Source: Auanema rhodensis
Taxonomy: Eukaryota; Nematoda; Chromadorea; Rhabditida; Rhabditidae
Reading direction: 5' to 3'
DNA length: 64,000 nucleotides
Assembly (NCBI GenBank): GCA_964057225.1
Contig: OZ059895.1
Coordinates: 11,966,001-12,030,000 of the forward strand
The notes beneath the pieces are model-generated. The model did no database searches and had not been told where the DNA came from. It worked only from the letters and a program-made list of their open reading frames with translations. Below, piece after piece: positions 28,247 through 38,944 of the stretch. Position 1 is the first letter of the stretch. Every line of letters begins with the position of its first letter. The position numbers and the translations under genes were made by a program.

Positions 28247-28657
28247 TTTTCAAATTTTTTTAACGATCATACCACGTTGAAAGTACGCCATGCAGCTGAT
28301 TTTCAATTTTATCTCTACCGTAACAAATGTTTTCAATTTTCCAGCAGTTTTACTTAGATAGCTCAACCAAAGCCATTAAAATATCTTCAATCTTATTTCT
28401 ATATTACAGTTATGAACCAGTAGTTTATGAACCTTCATCTTAACTTTACTGTTTCTATCTATTTCCTATTGAAACAAACATTGTTTAAACACTATACAAC
28501 TGTGAAACCTTTTTTAATTTATTGTATTTGGATCTCATAAGATTTGATATCATCGAGGGATTTAGATGTTACGTAGAAAATTACATAACTAACATGAAAT
28601 TGGAAAAAAAACAATAACGAGGATAAGTATGTAAATCATTAAATATCAGATATTTTC

Positions 28658-28775
28658 GCTTACGACCATACCACGTTGAAAGTACGCCATCCCGTCCGAT
28701 CTGGCAAGTCAAGCAACGTTGGGCCCGGTTAGTACTTGGATCGGAGACGGCTTGGGAATCCCGGGTGCCGTAAGC
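28658..28775 (+). rRNA. 5S rRNA-like copy 26, type A
   Basis: No departure from the type A consensus noticed. Confidence 0.7.
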
Positions 28776-29186
28776 TTTTCAAATTTTTTTAACGATCATA
28801 CCACGTTGAAAGTACGCCATGCAGCTGATTTTCAATTTTATCTCTTCCGTAACAAATGTTTTCAATTTTCCAGCAGTTTTACTTAGATAGCTCAACCCAA
28901 GGCATTAAAATATCTTCAATCTTATTTCTATATTACAGTTATAAACCAGTAGTTTATGAACCTTCATCTTAACTTTACTGTTTCTATCTATTTCCTATTG
29001 AAACAAACATTGTTTAAACACTATACAACTGTGAAACCTTTTTTAATTTATTGTATTTGGATCTCATAAGATTTGATATCATCGAGGGATTTAGATGTTA
29101 CGTAGAAAATTACATAACTAACATGAAATTGGAAAAAAAACAATAACGAGGATAAGTATGTAAATCATTAAATATCAGATATTTTC

Positions 29187-29304
29187 GCTTACGACCATAC
29201 CACGTTGAAAGTACGCCATCCCGTCCGATCTGGCAAGTCAAGCAACGTTGGGCCCGGTTAGTACTTGGATCGGAGACGGCTTGGGAATCCCGGGTGCCGT
29301 AAGC
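29187..29304 (+). rRNA. 5S rRNA-like copy 27, type A
   Basis: No departure from type A noticed; third member of the 1587-bp trimer. Confidence 0.7.
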
Positions 29305-29715
29305 TTTTCAAATTTTTTTAACGATCATACCACGTTGAAAGTACGCCATGCAGCTGATTTTCAATTTTATTTCTTCCGTAACAAATGTTTTCAATTTTCC
29401 AGCAGTTTTACTTAGATAGCTCAACCCAAGGCATTAAAATATCTTCAATCTTATTTCTATATTACAGTTATAAACCAGTAGTTTATGAACCTTCATCTTA
29501 ACTTTACTGTTTCTATCTATTTCCTATTGAAACAAACATTGTTTAAACACTATACAACTGTGAAACCTTTTTTAATTTATTGTATTTGGAGCTCATAAGA
29601 TTCAATATCATCGAGGGATTTAGATGTAACGTGGAAAATTACATAACTAACATGAAATTGGAAAAAAAACAATAACGAGGATAAATATGTAAATCATTCA
29701 ATATCAGATATTTTC

Positions 29716-29833
29716 GCTTACGACCATACCACGTTGAAAGAACGCCATCCCGTCCGATCTGGCAAGTCAAGCAACGTTGGGCCCGGTTAGTACTTGGATC
29801 GGAGACAGCTTGGGAATCCCGGGTGCCGTAAGC
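29716..29833 (+). rRNA. 5S rRNA-like copy 28, type C
   Basis: A26 and A92; first member of the next trimer. Confidence 0.55.
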
Positions 29834-30244
29834 TTTTCAAATTTTTTTAACGATCATACCACGTTGAAAGTACGCCATGCAGCTGATTTTCAATTTTATC
29901 TCTTCCGTAACAAATGTTTTCAATTTTCCAGCAGTTTTACTTAGATAGCTCAACCAAAGCCATTAAAATATCTTCAATCTTATTTCTATATTACAGTTAT
30001 AAACCAGTAGTTTATGAACCTTCATCTTAACTTTACTGTTTCTATCTATTTCCTATTGAAACAAACATTGTTTAAACACTATACAACTGTGAAACCTTTT
30101 TTAATTTATTGTATTTGGATCTCATAAGATTTGATATCATCGAGGGATTTAGATGTTACGTAGAAAATTACATAACTAACATGAAATTGGAAAAAAAACA
30201 ATAACGAGGATAAGTATGTAAATCTTTAAATATCAGATATTTTC

Positions 30245-30362
30245 GCTTACGACCATACCACGTTGAAAGTACGCCATCCCGTCCGATCTGGCAAGTCAAG
30301 CAACGTTGGGCCCGGTTAGTACTTGGATCGGAGACGGCTTGGGAATCCCGGGTGCCGTAAGC
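30245..30362 (+). rRNA. 5S rRNA-like copy 29, type A
   Basis: No departure from type A noticed. Confidence 0.7.
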
Positions 30363-30773
30363 TTTTCAAATTTTTTTAACGATCATACCACGTTGAAAGT
30401 ACGCCATGCAGCTGATTTTCAATTTTATCTCTTCCGTAACAAATGTTTTCAATTTTCCAGCAGTTTTACTTAGATAGCTCAACCCAAGGCATTAAAATAT
30501 CTTCAATCTTATTTCTATATTACAGTTATAAACCAGTAGTTTATGAACCTTCATCTTAACTTTACTGTTTCTATCTATTTCCTATTGAAACAAACATTGT
30601 TTAAACACTATACAACTGTGAAACCTTTTTTAATTTATTGTATTTGGATCTCATAAGATTTGATATCATCGAGGGATTTAGATGTTACGTAGAAAATTAC
30701 ATAACTAACATGAAATTGGAAAAAAAACAATAACGAGGATAAGTATGTAAATCATTAAATATCAGATATTTTC

Positions 30774-30891
30774 GCTTACGACCATACCACGTTGAAAGTA
30801 CGCCATCCCGTCCGATCTGGCAAGTCAAGCAACGTTGGGCCCGGTTAGTACTTGGATCGGAGACGGCTTGGGAATCCCGGGTGCCGTAAGC
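30774..30891 (+). rRNA. 5S rRNA-like copy 30, type A
   Basis: No departure from type A noticed. Confidence 0.7.
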
Positions 30892-31302
30892 TTTTCAAAT
30901 TTTTTTAACGATCATACCACGTTGAAAGTACGCCATGCAGCTGATTTTCAATTTTATTTCTTCCGTAACAAATGTTTTCAATTTTCCAGCAGTTTTACTT
31001 AGATAGCTCAACCCAAGGCATTAAAATATCTTCAATCTTATTTCTATATTACAGTTATAAACCAGTAGTTTATGAACCTTCATCTTAACTTTACTGTTTC
31101 TATCTATTTCCTATTGAAACAAACATTGTTTAAACACTATACAACTGTGAAACCTTTTTTAATTTATTGTATTTGGAGCTCATAAGATTCAATATCATCG
31201 AGGGATTTAGATGTAACGTGGAAAATTACATAACTAACATGAAATTGGAAAAAAAACAATAACGAGGATAAATATGTAAATCATTCAATATCAGATATTT
31301 TC

Positions 31303-31420
31303 GCTTACGACCATACCACGTTGAAAGAACGCCATCCCGTCCGATCTGGCAAGTCAAGCAACGTTGGGCCCGGTTAGTACTTGGATCGGAGACAGCTTGG
31401 GAATCCCGGGTGCCGTAAGC
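31303..31420 (+). rRNA. 5S rRNA-like copy 31, type C
   Basis: A26 and A92. Confidence 0.55.
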
Positions 31421-31831
31421 TTTTCAAATTTTTTTAACGATCATACCACGTTGAAAGTACGCCATGCAGCTGATTTTCAATTTTATCTCTTCCGTAACAA
31501 ATGTTTTCAATTTTCCAGCAGTTTTACTTAGATAGCTCAACCAAAGCCATTAAAATATCTTCAATCTTATTTCTATATTACAGTTATAAACCAGTAGTTT
31601 ATGAACCTTCATCTTAACTTTACTGTTTCTATCTATTTCCTATTGAAACAAACATTGTTTAAACACTATACAACTGTGAAACCTTTTTTAATTTATTGTA
31701 TTTGGATCTCATAAGATTTGATATCATCGAGGGATTTAGATGTTACGTAGAAAATTACATAACTAACATGAAATTGGAAAAAAAACAATAACGAGGATAA
31801 GTATGTAAATCATTAAATATCAGATATTTTC

Positions 31832-31949
31832 GCTTACGACCATACCACGTTGAAAGTACGCCATCCCGTCCGATCTGGCAAGTCAAGCAACGTTGGGCCC
31901 GGTTAGTACTTGGATCGGAGACGGCTTGGGAATCCCGGGTGCCGTAAGC
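31832..31949 (+). rRNA. 5S rRNA-like copy 32, type A
   Basis: No departure from type A noticed. Confidence 0.7.
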
Positions 31950-32360
31950 TTTTCAAATTTTTTTAACGATCATACCACGTTGAAAGTACGCCATGCAGCT
32001 GATTTTCAATTTTATCTCTTCCGTAACAAATGTTTTCAATTTTCCAGCAGTTTTACTTAGATAGCTCAACCCAAGGCATTAAAATATCTTCAATCTTATT
32101 TCTATATTACAGTTATAAACCAGTAGTTTATGAACCTTCATCTTAACTTTACTGTTTCTATCTATTTCCTATTGAAACAAACATTGTTTAAACACTATAC
32201 AACTGTGAAACCTTTTTTAATTTATTGTATTTGGATCTCATAAGATTTGATATCATCGAGGGATTTAGATGTTACGTAGAAAATTACATAACTAACATGA
32301 AATTGGAAAAAAAACAATAACGAGGATAAGTATGTAAATCATTAAATATCAGATATTTTC

Positions 32361-32478
32361 GCTTACGACCATACCACGTTGAAAGTACGCCATCCCGTCC
32401 GATCTGGCAAGTCAAGCAACGTTGGGCCCGGTTAGTACTTGGATCGGAGACGGCTTGGGAATCCCGGGTGCCGTAAGC
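32361..32478 (+). rRNA. 5S rRNA-like copy 33, type A
   Basis: No departure from type A noticed. Confidence 0.7.
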
Positions 32479-32889
32479 TTTTCAAATTTTTTTAACGATC
32501 ATACCACGTTGAAAGTACGCCATGCAGCTGATTTTCAATTTTATTTCTTCCGTAACAAATGTTTTCAATTTTCCAGCAGTTTTACTTAGATAGCTCAACC
32601 CAAGGCATTAAAATATCTTCAATCTTATTTCTATATTACAGTTATAAACCAGTAGTTTATGAACCTTCATCTTAACTTTACTGTTTCTATCTATTTCCTA
32701 TTGAAACAAACATTGTTTAAACACTATACAACTGTGAAACCTTTTTTAATTTATTGTATTTGGAGCTCATAAGATTCAATATCATCGAGGGATTTAGATG
32801 TAACGTGGAAAATTACATAACTAACATGAAATTGGAAAAAAAACAATAACGAGGATAAATATGTAAATCATTCAATATCAGATATTTTC

Positions 32890-33007
32890 GCTTACGACCA
32901 TACCACGTTGAAAGAACGCCATCCCGTCCGATCTGGCAAGTCAAGCAACGTTGGGCCCGGTTAGTACTTGGATCGGAGACAGCTTGGGAATCCCGGGTGC
33001 CGTAAGC
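32890..33007 (+). rRNA. 5S rRNA-like copy 34, type C
   Basis: A26 and A92. Confidence 0.55.
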
Positions 33008-33418
33008 TTTTCAAATTTTTTTAACGATCATACCACGTTGAAAGTACGCCATGCAGCTGATTTTCAATTTTATCTCTTCCGTAACAAATGTTTTCAATTT
33101 TCCAGCAGTTTTACTTAGATAGCTCAACCAAAGCCATTAAAATATCTTCAATCTTATTTCTATATTACAGTTATAAACCAGTAGTTTATGAACCTTCATC
33201 TTAACTTTACTGTTTCTATCTATTTCCTATTGAAACAAACATTGTTTAAACACTATACAACTGTGAAACCTTTTTTAATTTATTGTATTTGGATCTCATA
33301 AGATTTGATATCATCGAGGGATTTAGATGTTACGTAGAAAATTACATAACTAACATGAAATTGGAAAAAAAACAATAACGAGGATAAGTATGTAAATCAT
33401 TAAATATCAGATATTTTC

Positions 33419-33536
33419 GCTTACGACCATACCACGTTGAAAGTACGCCATCCCGTCCGATCTGGCAAGTCAAGCAACGTTGGGCCCGGTTAGTACTTGG
33501 ATCGGAGACGGCTTGGGAATCCCGGGTGCCGTAAGC
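33419..33536 (+). rRNA. 5S rRNA-like copy 35, type A
   Basis: No departure from type A noticed; the regular trimer pattern ends after this copy. Confidence 0.7.
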
Positions 33537-33948
33537 TTTTCAAATTTTTTTAACGATCATACCACGTTGAAAGTACGCCATGCAGCTGATTTTCAATTTT
33601 ATCTCTTCCGTAACAAATGTTTTCAATTTTCCAGCAGTTTTACTTAGATAGCTCAACCCAAGGCATTAAAATATCTTCAATCTTATTTCTATATTACAGT
33701 TATAAACCAGTAGTTTATGAACCTTCATCTTAACTTTACTGTTTCTATCTATTTCCTATTGAAACAAACATTGTTTAAACACTATACAACTGTGAAACCT
33801 TTTTTAATTTATTGTATTTGGATCTCATAAGATTTGATATCATCGAGGGATTTAGATGTTACGTAGAAAATTACATAACTAACATGAAATTTGGAAAAAA
33901 AACAATAACGAGGATAAGTATGTAAATCATTGAATATCAGATATTTTC

Positions 33949-34066
33949 GCTTACGACCATACCACGTTGAAAGTACGCCATCCCGTCCGATCTGGCAAGT
34001 CAAGCAACGTTGGGCCCGGTTAGTACTTGGATCGGAGACGGCTTGGGAATCCCGGGTGCCGTAAGC
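33949..34066 (+). rRNA. 5S rRNA-like copy 36, type A
   Basis: No departure from type A noticed; its upstream spacer has the extra T. Confidence 0.7.
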
Positions 34067-34477
34067 TTTTCAAATTTTTTTAACGATCATACCACGTTGA
34101 AAGTACGCCATGCAGCTGATTCTCAATTTTATCTCTTCCGTAACAAATGTTTTCAATTTTCCAGCAGTTTTACTTAGATAGCTCAACCCAAGGCATTAAA
34201 ATATCTTCAATCTTATTTCTATATTACAGTTATAAACCAGTAGTTTATGAACCTTCATCTTAACTTTACTGTTTCTATCTATTTCCTATTGAAACAAACA
34301 TTGTTTAAACACTATACAACTGTGAAACCTTTTTTAATTTATTGTATTTGGATCTCATAAGATTTGATATCATCGAGGGATTTAGATGTTACGTAGAAAA
34401 TTACATAACTAACATGAAATTGGAAAAAAAACAATAACGAGGATAAATATGTAAATCATTCAATATCAGATATTTTC

Positions 34478-34595
34478 GCTTACGACCATACCACGTTGAA
34501 AGTACGCCATCCCGTCCGATCTGGCAAGTCAAGCAACGTTGGGCCCGGTTAGTACTTGGATCGGAGACGGCTTGGGAATCCCGGGTGCCGTAAGC
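34478..34595 (+). rRNA. 5S rRNA-like copy 37, type A
   Basis: No departure from type A noticed. Confidence 0.7.
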
Positions 34596-35006
34596 TTTTC
34601 AAATTTTTTTAACGATCATACCACGTTGAAAGTACGCCATGCAGCTGATTCTCAATTTTATCTCTTCCGTAACAAATGTTTTCAATTTTCCAGCAGTTTT
34701 ACTTAGATAGCTCAACCCAAGGCATTAAAATATCTTCAATCTTATTTCTTTATTACAGTTATAAACCAGTAGTTTATGAACCTTCATCTTAACTTTACTG
34801 TTTCTATCTATTTCCTATTGAAACAAACATTGTTTAAACACTATACAACTGTGAAACCTTTTTTAATTTATTGTATTTGGATCTCATAAGATTTGATATC
34901 ATCGAGGGATTTAGATGTTACGTAGAAAATTACATAACTAACATGAAATTGGAAAAAAAACAATAACGAGGATAAGTATGTAAATCATTAAATATCAGAT
35001 ATTTTC

Positions 35007-35124
35007 GCTTACGACCATACCACGTTGAAAGTACGCCATCCCGTCCGATCTGGCAAGTCAAGCAACGTTGGGCCCGGTTAGTACTTGGATCGGAGACGGC
35101 TTGGGAATCCCGGGTGCCGTAAGC
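35007..35124 (+). rRNA. 5S rRNA-like copy 38, type A
   Basis: No departure from type A noticed. Confidence 0.7.
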
Positions 35125-35536
35125 TTTTCAAATTTTTTTAACGATCATACCACGTTGAAAGTACGCCATGCAGCTGATTTTCAATTTTATTTCTTCCGTA
35201 ACAAATGTTTTCAATTTTCCAGCAGTTTTACTTAGATAGCTCAACCCAAGGCATTAAAATATCTTCAATCTTATTTCTATATTACAGTTATAAACCAGTA
35301 GTTTATGAACCTTCATCTTAACTTTACTGTTTCTATCTATTTCCTATTGAAACAAACATTGTTTAAACACTATACAACTGTGAAACCTTTTTTAATTTAT
35401 TGTATTTGGAGCTCATAAGATTCAATATCATCGAGGGATTTAGATGTAACGTGGAAAATTACATAACTAACATGAAATTGGAAAAAAAAACAATAACGAG
35501 GATAAATATGTAAATCATTCAATATCAGATATTTTC

Positions 35537-35654
35537 GCTTACGACCATACCACGTTGAAAGAACGCCATCCCGTCCGATCTGGCAAGTCAAGCAACGTTG
35601 GGCCCGGTTAGTACTTGGATCGGAGACAGCTTGGGAATCCCGGGTGCCGTAAGC
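35537..35654 (+). rRNA. 5S rRNA-like copy 39, type C
   Basis: A26 and A92. Confidence 0.55.
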
Positions 35655-36065
35655 TTTTCAAATTTTTTTAACGATCATACCACGTTGAAAGTACGCCATG
35701 CAGCTGATTTTCAATTTTATCTCTTCCGTAACAAATGTTTTCAATTTTCCAGCAGTTTTACTTAGATAGCTCAACCAAAGCCATTAAAATATCTTCAATC
35801 TTATTTCTATATTACAGTTATAAACCAGTAGTTTATGAACCTTCATCTTAACTTTACTGTTTCTATCTATTTCCTATTGAAACAAACATTGTTTAAACAC
35901 TATACAACTGTGAAACCTTTTTTAATTTATTGTATTTGGATCTCATAAGATTTGATATCATCGAGGGATTTAGATGTTACGTAGAAAATTACATAACTAA
36001 CATGAAATTGGAAAAAAAACAATAACGAGGATAAGTATGTAAATCATTAAATATCAGATATTTTC

Positions 36066-36183
36066 GCTTACGACCATACCACGTTGAAAGTACGCCATCC
36101 CGTCCGATCTGGCAAGTCAAGCAACGTTGGGCCCGGTTAGTACTTGGATCGGAGACGGCTTGGGAATCCCGGGTGCCGTAAGC
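36066..36183 (+). rRNA. 5S rRNA-like copy 40, type A
   Basis: No departure from type A noticed. Confidence 0.7.
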
Positions 36184-36594
36184 TTTTCAAATTTTTTTAA
36201 CGATCATACCACGTTGAAAGTACGCCATGCAGCTGATTTTCAATTTTATCTCTTCCGTAACAAATGTTTTCAATTTTCCAGCAGTTTTACTTAGATAGCT
36301 CAACCCAAGGAATTAAAATATCTTCAATCTTATTTCTATATTACAGTTATAAACCAGTAGTTTATGAACCTTCATCTTAACTTTACTGTTTCTATCTATT
36401 TCCTATTGAAACAAACATTGTTTAAACACTATACAACTGTGAAACCTTTTTTAATTTATTGTATTTGGAGCTCATAAGATTCAATATCATCGAGGGATTT
36501 AGATGTAACGTGGAAAATTACATAACTAACATGAAATTGGAAAAAAAACAATAACGAGGATAAGTATGTAAATCATTGAATATCAGATATTTTC

Positions 36595-36712
36595 GCTTAC
36601 GACCATACCACGTTGAAAGAACGCCATCCCGTCCGATCTGGCAAGTCAAGCAACGTTGGGCCCGGTTAGTACTTGGATCGGAGACGGCTTGGGAATCCCG
36701 GGTGCCGTAAGC
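36595..36712 (+). rRNA. 5S rRNA-like copy 41, type A/C intermediate
   Basis: Has A26 of type C but G92 of type A. Confidence 0.6.
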
Positions 36713-37123
36713 TTTTCAAATTTTTTTAACGATCATACCACGTTGAAAGTACGCCATGCAGCTGATTTTCAATTTTATCTCTTCCGTAACAAATGTTTTC
36801 AATTTTCCAGCAGTTTTACTTAGATAGCTCAACCCAAGGCATTAAAATATCTTCAATCTTATTTCTATATTACAGTTATAAACCAGTAGTTTATGAACCT
36901 TCATCTTAACTTTACTGTTTCTATCTATTTCCTATTGAAACAAACATTGTTTAAACACTATACAACTGTGAAACCTTTTTTAATTTATTGTATTTGGAGC
37001 TCATAAGATTTGATATCATCGAGGAATTCAGATGTAACGTGGAAAATTACATAACTAACATGAAATTGGAAAAAAAACAATAACGAGGATAAATATGTAA
37101 ATCATTCAATATCAGATATTTTT

Positions 37124-37241
37124 GCTTACGACCATACCACGTTGAAAGTACGCCATCCCGTCCGATCTGGCAAGTCAAGCAACGTTGGGCCCGGTTAGTA
37201 CTTGGATCGGAGACGGCTTGGGAATCCCGGGTGCCGTAAGC
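37124..37241 (+). rRNA. 5S rRNA-like copy 42, type A
   Basis: Type A, with T instead of C just before nt 1. Its downstream spacer is the retroelement insertion site. Confidence 0.68.
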
Positions 37242-37583
37242 TTTTCAAATTTTTTTAACGATCATACCACGTTGAAAGTACGCCATGCAGCTGATTCTCA
37301 ATTTTATCTCTTCCGTAACAAATGTTTTCAATTTTCCAGCAGTTTTACTTAGATAGCTCAACCCAAGGCATTAAAATATCTTCAATCTTATTTCTATATT
37401 ACAGTTATAAACCAGTAGTTTATGAACCTTCATCTTAACTTTACTGTTTCTATCTATTTCCTATTGAAACAAACATTGTTTAAACACTATACAACTGTGA
37501 AACCTTTTTTAATTTATTGTATTTGGAGCTCATAAGATTCAATATCATCGAGGGATTTAGATGTAACGTGGAAAATTACATAA

Positions 37584-37587
37584 CTAA
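37584..37587 (+). repeat. Target site duplication CTAA, left
   Basis: The uninterrupted spacer reads CATAACTAACATG; here it reads CATAACTAA followed by the LTR. CTAA is repeated at 49430-49433. Confidence 0.9.
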
Positions 37588-37614
37588 TGTTCCATACATA
37601 ACTTATAGAGAAGG

Positions 37615-37633
37615 CGGTTGACTACGTCAACCG
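37615..37633 (+). promoter_or_regulatory. Perfect inverted repeat in U3
   Basis: CGGTTGAC and GTCAACCG flank TAC, an 8-bp stem. It lies 27 bp inside the LTR and is repeated in the 3' LTR at 49071-49089. It could be a dimeric transcription factor site or a hairpin; the function is unknown. Confidence 0.6.
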
Positions 37634-37761
37634 ACTTTAGTTTAATCAAATAAAATAAGAAACTAGAATTCGAAAGTTTTTTTATAAAAGATTCCACGGA
37701 ATAAGGTGGAACGTAATTCTTTTTATACAAATTCATTCACTTTTTACATTCTATAGTTTGC

Positions 37762-37769
37762 TATATAAA
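37762..37769 (+). promoter_or_regulatory. LTR TATA box
   Basis: TATATAAA in the context GCTATATAAACCC, about 110 bp upstream of AATAAA. Expected transcription start is about 25-30 bp downstream, which sets the U3/R border. Confidence 0.7.
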
Positions 37770-37872
37770 CCCGTAGAAAACACACTAAGAGAGATCTTCT
37801 ATCATGTAGTTTTAGACTTTAACTTTACTTGTTTGTAGTTTATAACATTTCCTATTGTAGTTTTCTCTATAT

Positions 37873-37878
37873 AATAAA
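37873..37878 (+). terminator. Poly(A) signal in the 5' LTR
   Basis: AATAAA; the equivalent at 49329-49334 in the 3' LTR would be the one used for the genomic transcript. Confidence 0.6.
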
Positions 37879-37973
37879 ACGGTTGCTAATTTATCTACTT
37901 GTTGAACAATGAAATCCTTGCACAAAATCTATCTGAAACCCTAGTCGGAACCCTAGGGCAATCAAATGGAACG

Positions 37974-37991
37974 TGGAGGTTCCACCGAGAT
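37974..37991 (+). promoter_or_regulatory. Primer binding site, probably tRNA-Gln
   Basis: TGGAGGTTCCACCGAGAT starts at the first base after the 5' LTR. Its complement, ATCTCGGTGGAACCTCCA, reads as the 3' end of a metazoan tRNA-Gln: T-stem CTCGG, acceptor strand TGGAACC, discriminator T, CCA. The isoacceptor assignment is from memory of tRNA-Gln sequences. Confidence 0.75.
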
Positions 37992-38013
37992 CCGTCTATA
38001 ACGGACGGATCTC
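37987..38013 (+). promoter_or_regulatory. Hairpin overlapping the primer binding site
   Basis: GAGATCCGTC (37987-37996) and GACGGATCTC (38004-38013) are perfectly complementary around a 7-nt loop. The first arm covers the last 5 nt of the primer site. Retroviral leaders use comparable stems beside the primer site to control initiation; the same role here is inference. Confidence 0.6.
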
Positions 38014-38578
38014 TATGGACCATTTCCGCTACTTTTCGAAATCCTTTTTGTATTCAAAATCTTTTATCCTTCATATCAAAACTTTATATAATATTCAAAC
38101 TTCTATTTCTAAAATTGTCAATTTTATCTCCTAAATGTTACCCGAATTTTATCTTTACTTCATTCTTTTATTTCATATATATTAAAAGCATATAATGCAT
38201 GAAAACTCTTTTGAAACAAACAAATCAAAACATTTATTGTCATAATCTATTTATAAAATACTTTAAAAACATTTATTCATTATCATTTATAAGACATTTT
38301 CAAAAAAAAAAAAAAAAAAAATACCAAAACATATTCTTGAATCATCTATTTTTTTTTCTCTTCGTAAAACTTCCTACTCATAAACCATAAACTATTCTAT
38401 TTTATTCAAGCCCGTGAGAAACAATACCAGACTTTCTCGGGACATCGTGCGGAGGCGTACACTTTTGATATAAGACGCGCATTCATTTGAAATTAACCCT
38501 TTTTCGGTCCTATATGAGAATTACAAAACGTAATATTTTTTTGAAGTTAAGTGGTCCCACCTAGCAGAGCCCAGGGGA

Positions 38579-38611
38579 GCAGAAGCAACGTTAAAAGGGA
38601 ACGTCTTCTGC
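38579..38611 (+). promoter_or_regulatory. Leader hairpin
   Basis: GCAGAAG (38579-38585) pairs with CTTCTGC (38605-38611). After a CA bulge, ACGTT pairs with AACGT around a short A/G loop. It is the clearest stem in the GC-rich part of the leader. Confidence 0.5.
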
Positions 38612-38890
38612 GGGTTCGCTTAGGCACGAGAAGTCTGGAAAAATGAGTTCGAGAAGCCTGTGTACCTGATCTTGTCCATGACTGAAAAGGCACAATACAC
38701 AGACCACTGTCTCGCATCTCATGCCTCTTCGTGAGATAAGAACCCGGTCCTTTGCTAAGGTCACACGTAGTTGCGGACTCGTGTATGAACCTGACCAGGC
38801 TATTCTCCGACTAGAGACCCGCTGCAGGCTGGCCCCCTGACAGAAACAGGAGTCGCGCATACCAACCCCATATTGTTTCTTACGTTTGTA

Positions 38891-38902
38891 TATATAAGCT
38901 CA
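38891..38902 (+). promoter_or_regulatory. Internal TATA-like element before the polyprotein
   Basis: TATATAAGCTCA, extended upstream as TATATATAAG, lies 54 bp before the start codon at 38945. The same 12-mer occurs 66 bp before the second ORF. A pyrimidine run ending in CAG at 38931 could instead be a splice acceptor, so the 5' end of the translated mRNA is uncertain. Confidence 0.4.
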
Positions 38903-38944
38903 GTCTTCGTTGGTTAATAATTTCCTTCCAGGAAACCAACAAAA

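Larger units (their letters stand above)
28129..33418 (+). repeat. 1587-bp higher-order repeat (three long units)
   Basis: Order C-A-A of 5S types repeats with exactly 1587 bp between equivalents: type C copies at 28129, 29716, 31303 and 32890. Spacer marks travel with them: the AAGTCAAGC 5S form, the CAACCAAAGCC spacer variant after type C copies, and TTATTTCTTCC in every third unit from 29187. The trimer (3 x 529) is the unit of amplification here. Confidence 0.85.
1..37587 (+). repeat. 5S rDNA-derived tandem array, left part
   Basis: Continuous head-to-tail repeat with two unit lengths, about 529 bp (42 units with a full 5S-like sequence) and 399 bp (38 units, inferred from distances between full 5S copies). 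The window starts inside a spacer. The spacer is AT-rich, contains no SL1-like gene that I can recognise, and has no credible protein ORF. Two spacer haplotypes alternate: one reads GGATCTCATAAGATTTGAT and GTTACGTAGAAAA, the other GGAGCTCATAAGATTCAAT and GTAACGTGGAAAA. Copies are nearly identical, with scattered single-base changes and rare indels. The last long unit (5S at 37124) is cut by the retroelement after 464 bp. Confidence 0.95.
37588..37973 (+). repeat. 5' LTR
   Basis: 386 bp. Terminal inverted repeat TGTTCCAT/ATGGAACG is imperfect, so the LTR is TG...CG rather than TG...CA. It differs from the 3' LTR at 37638 (T; C at 49094) and 37930 (T; C at 49386), both transitions. It contains a TATA box and AATAAA, which bound the likely R region at roughly 37790-37895. 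Confidence 0.95.
37992..38944 (+). other. Untranslated leader of the retroelement
   Basis: About 950 bp between primer site and polyprotein. Two halves differ. 38020-38400 is AT-rich with an A20 tract at 38302-38321. About 38410-38880 is clearly more GC-rich and rich in inverted repeats, for example CCCG..GAGAAA/TTTCTCGGG at 38411-38441 and GCAGAAG/CTTCTGC with ACGTT/AACGT at 38579-38611. Small ORFs here (38199, 38591 minus strand) resemble nothing I know and are probably chance. Likely roles are packaging or translation control, by analogy only. Confidence 0.6.

Noticed and set aside
1..37587. CRISPR-like array
   Set aside because: Repeats are 399-529 bp, adjacent and nearly identical, with no short repeat-unique spacer pattern; this is eukaryotic satellite/rDNA.
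37692..37711. Inverted repeat TTCCAC/GTGGAA in the LTR
   Set aside because: Real but short (6 bp); it may only echo the LTR ends and carries no independent support for a function.
37899..38390. ORFs of 98 and 63 codons spanning the end of the LTR and the leader
   Set aside because: AT-rich composition, overlap with primer site and A-tract, and no recognisable domain; more likely chance.
38591..38860. 89-codon minus-strand ORF in the leader
   Set aside because: Explained by the GC-rich block having few stops; antisense to the element and without recognisable features.
38921..38931. Splice acceptor TTTCCTTCCAG before the polyprotein ATG
   Set aside because: Plausible as a nematode 3' splice site but not the usual TTTTCAG, and no matching donor could be identified; kept only as an alternative to the internal promoter.
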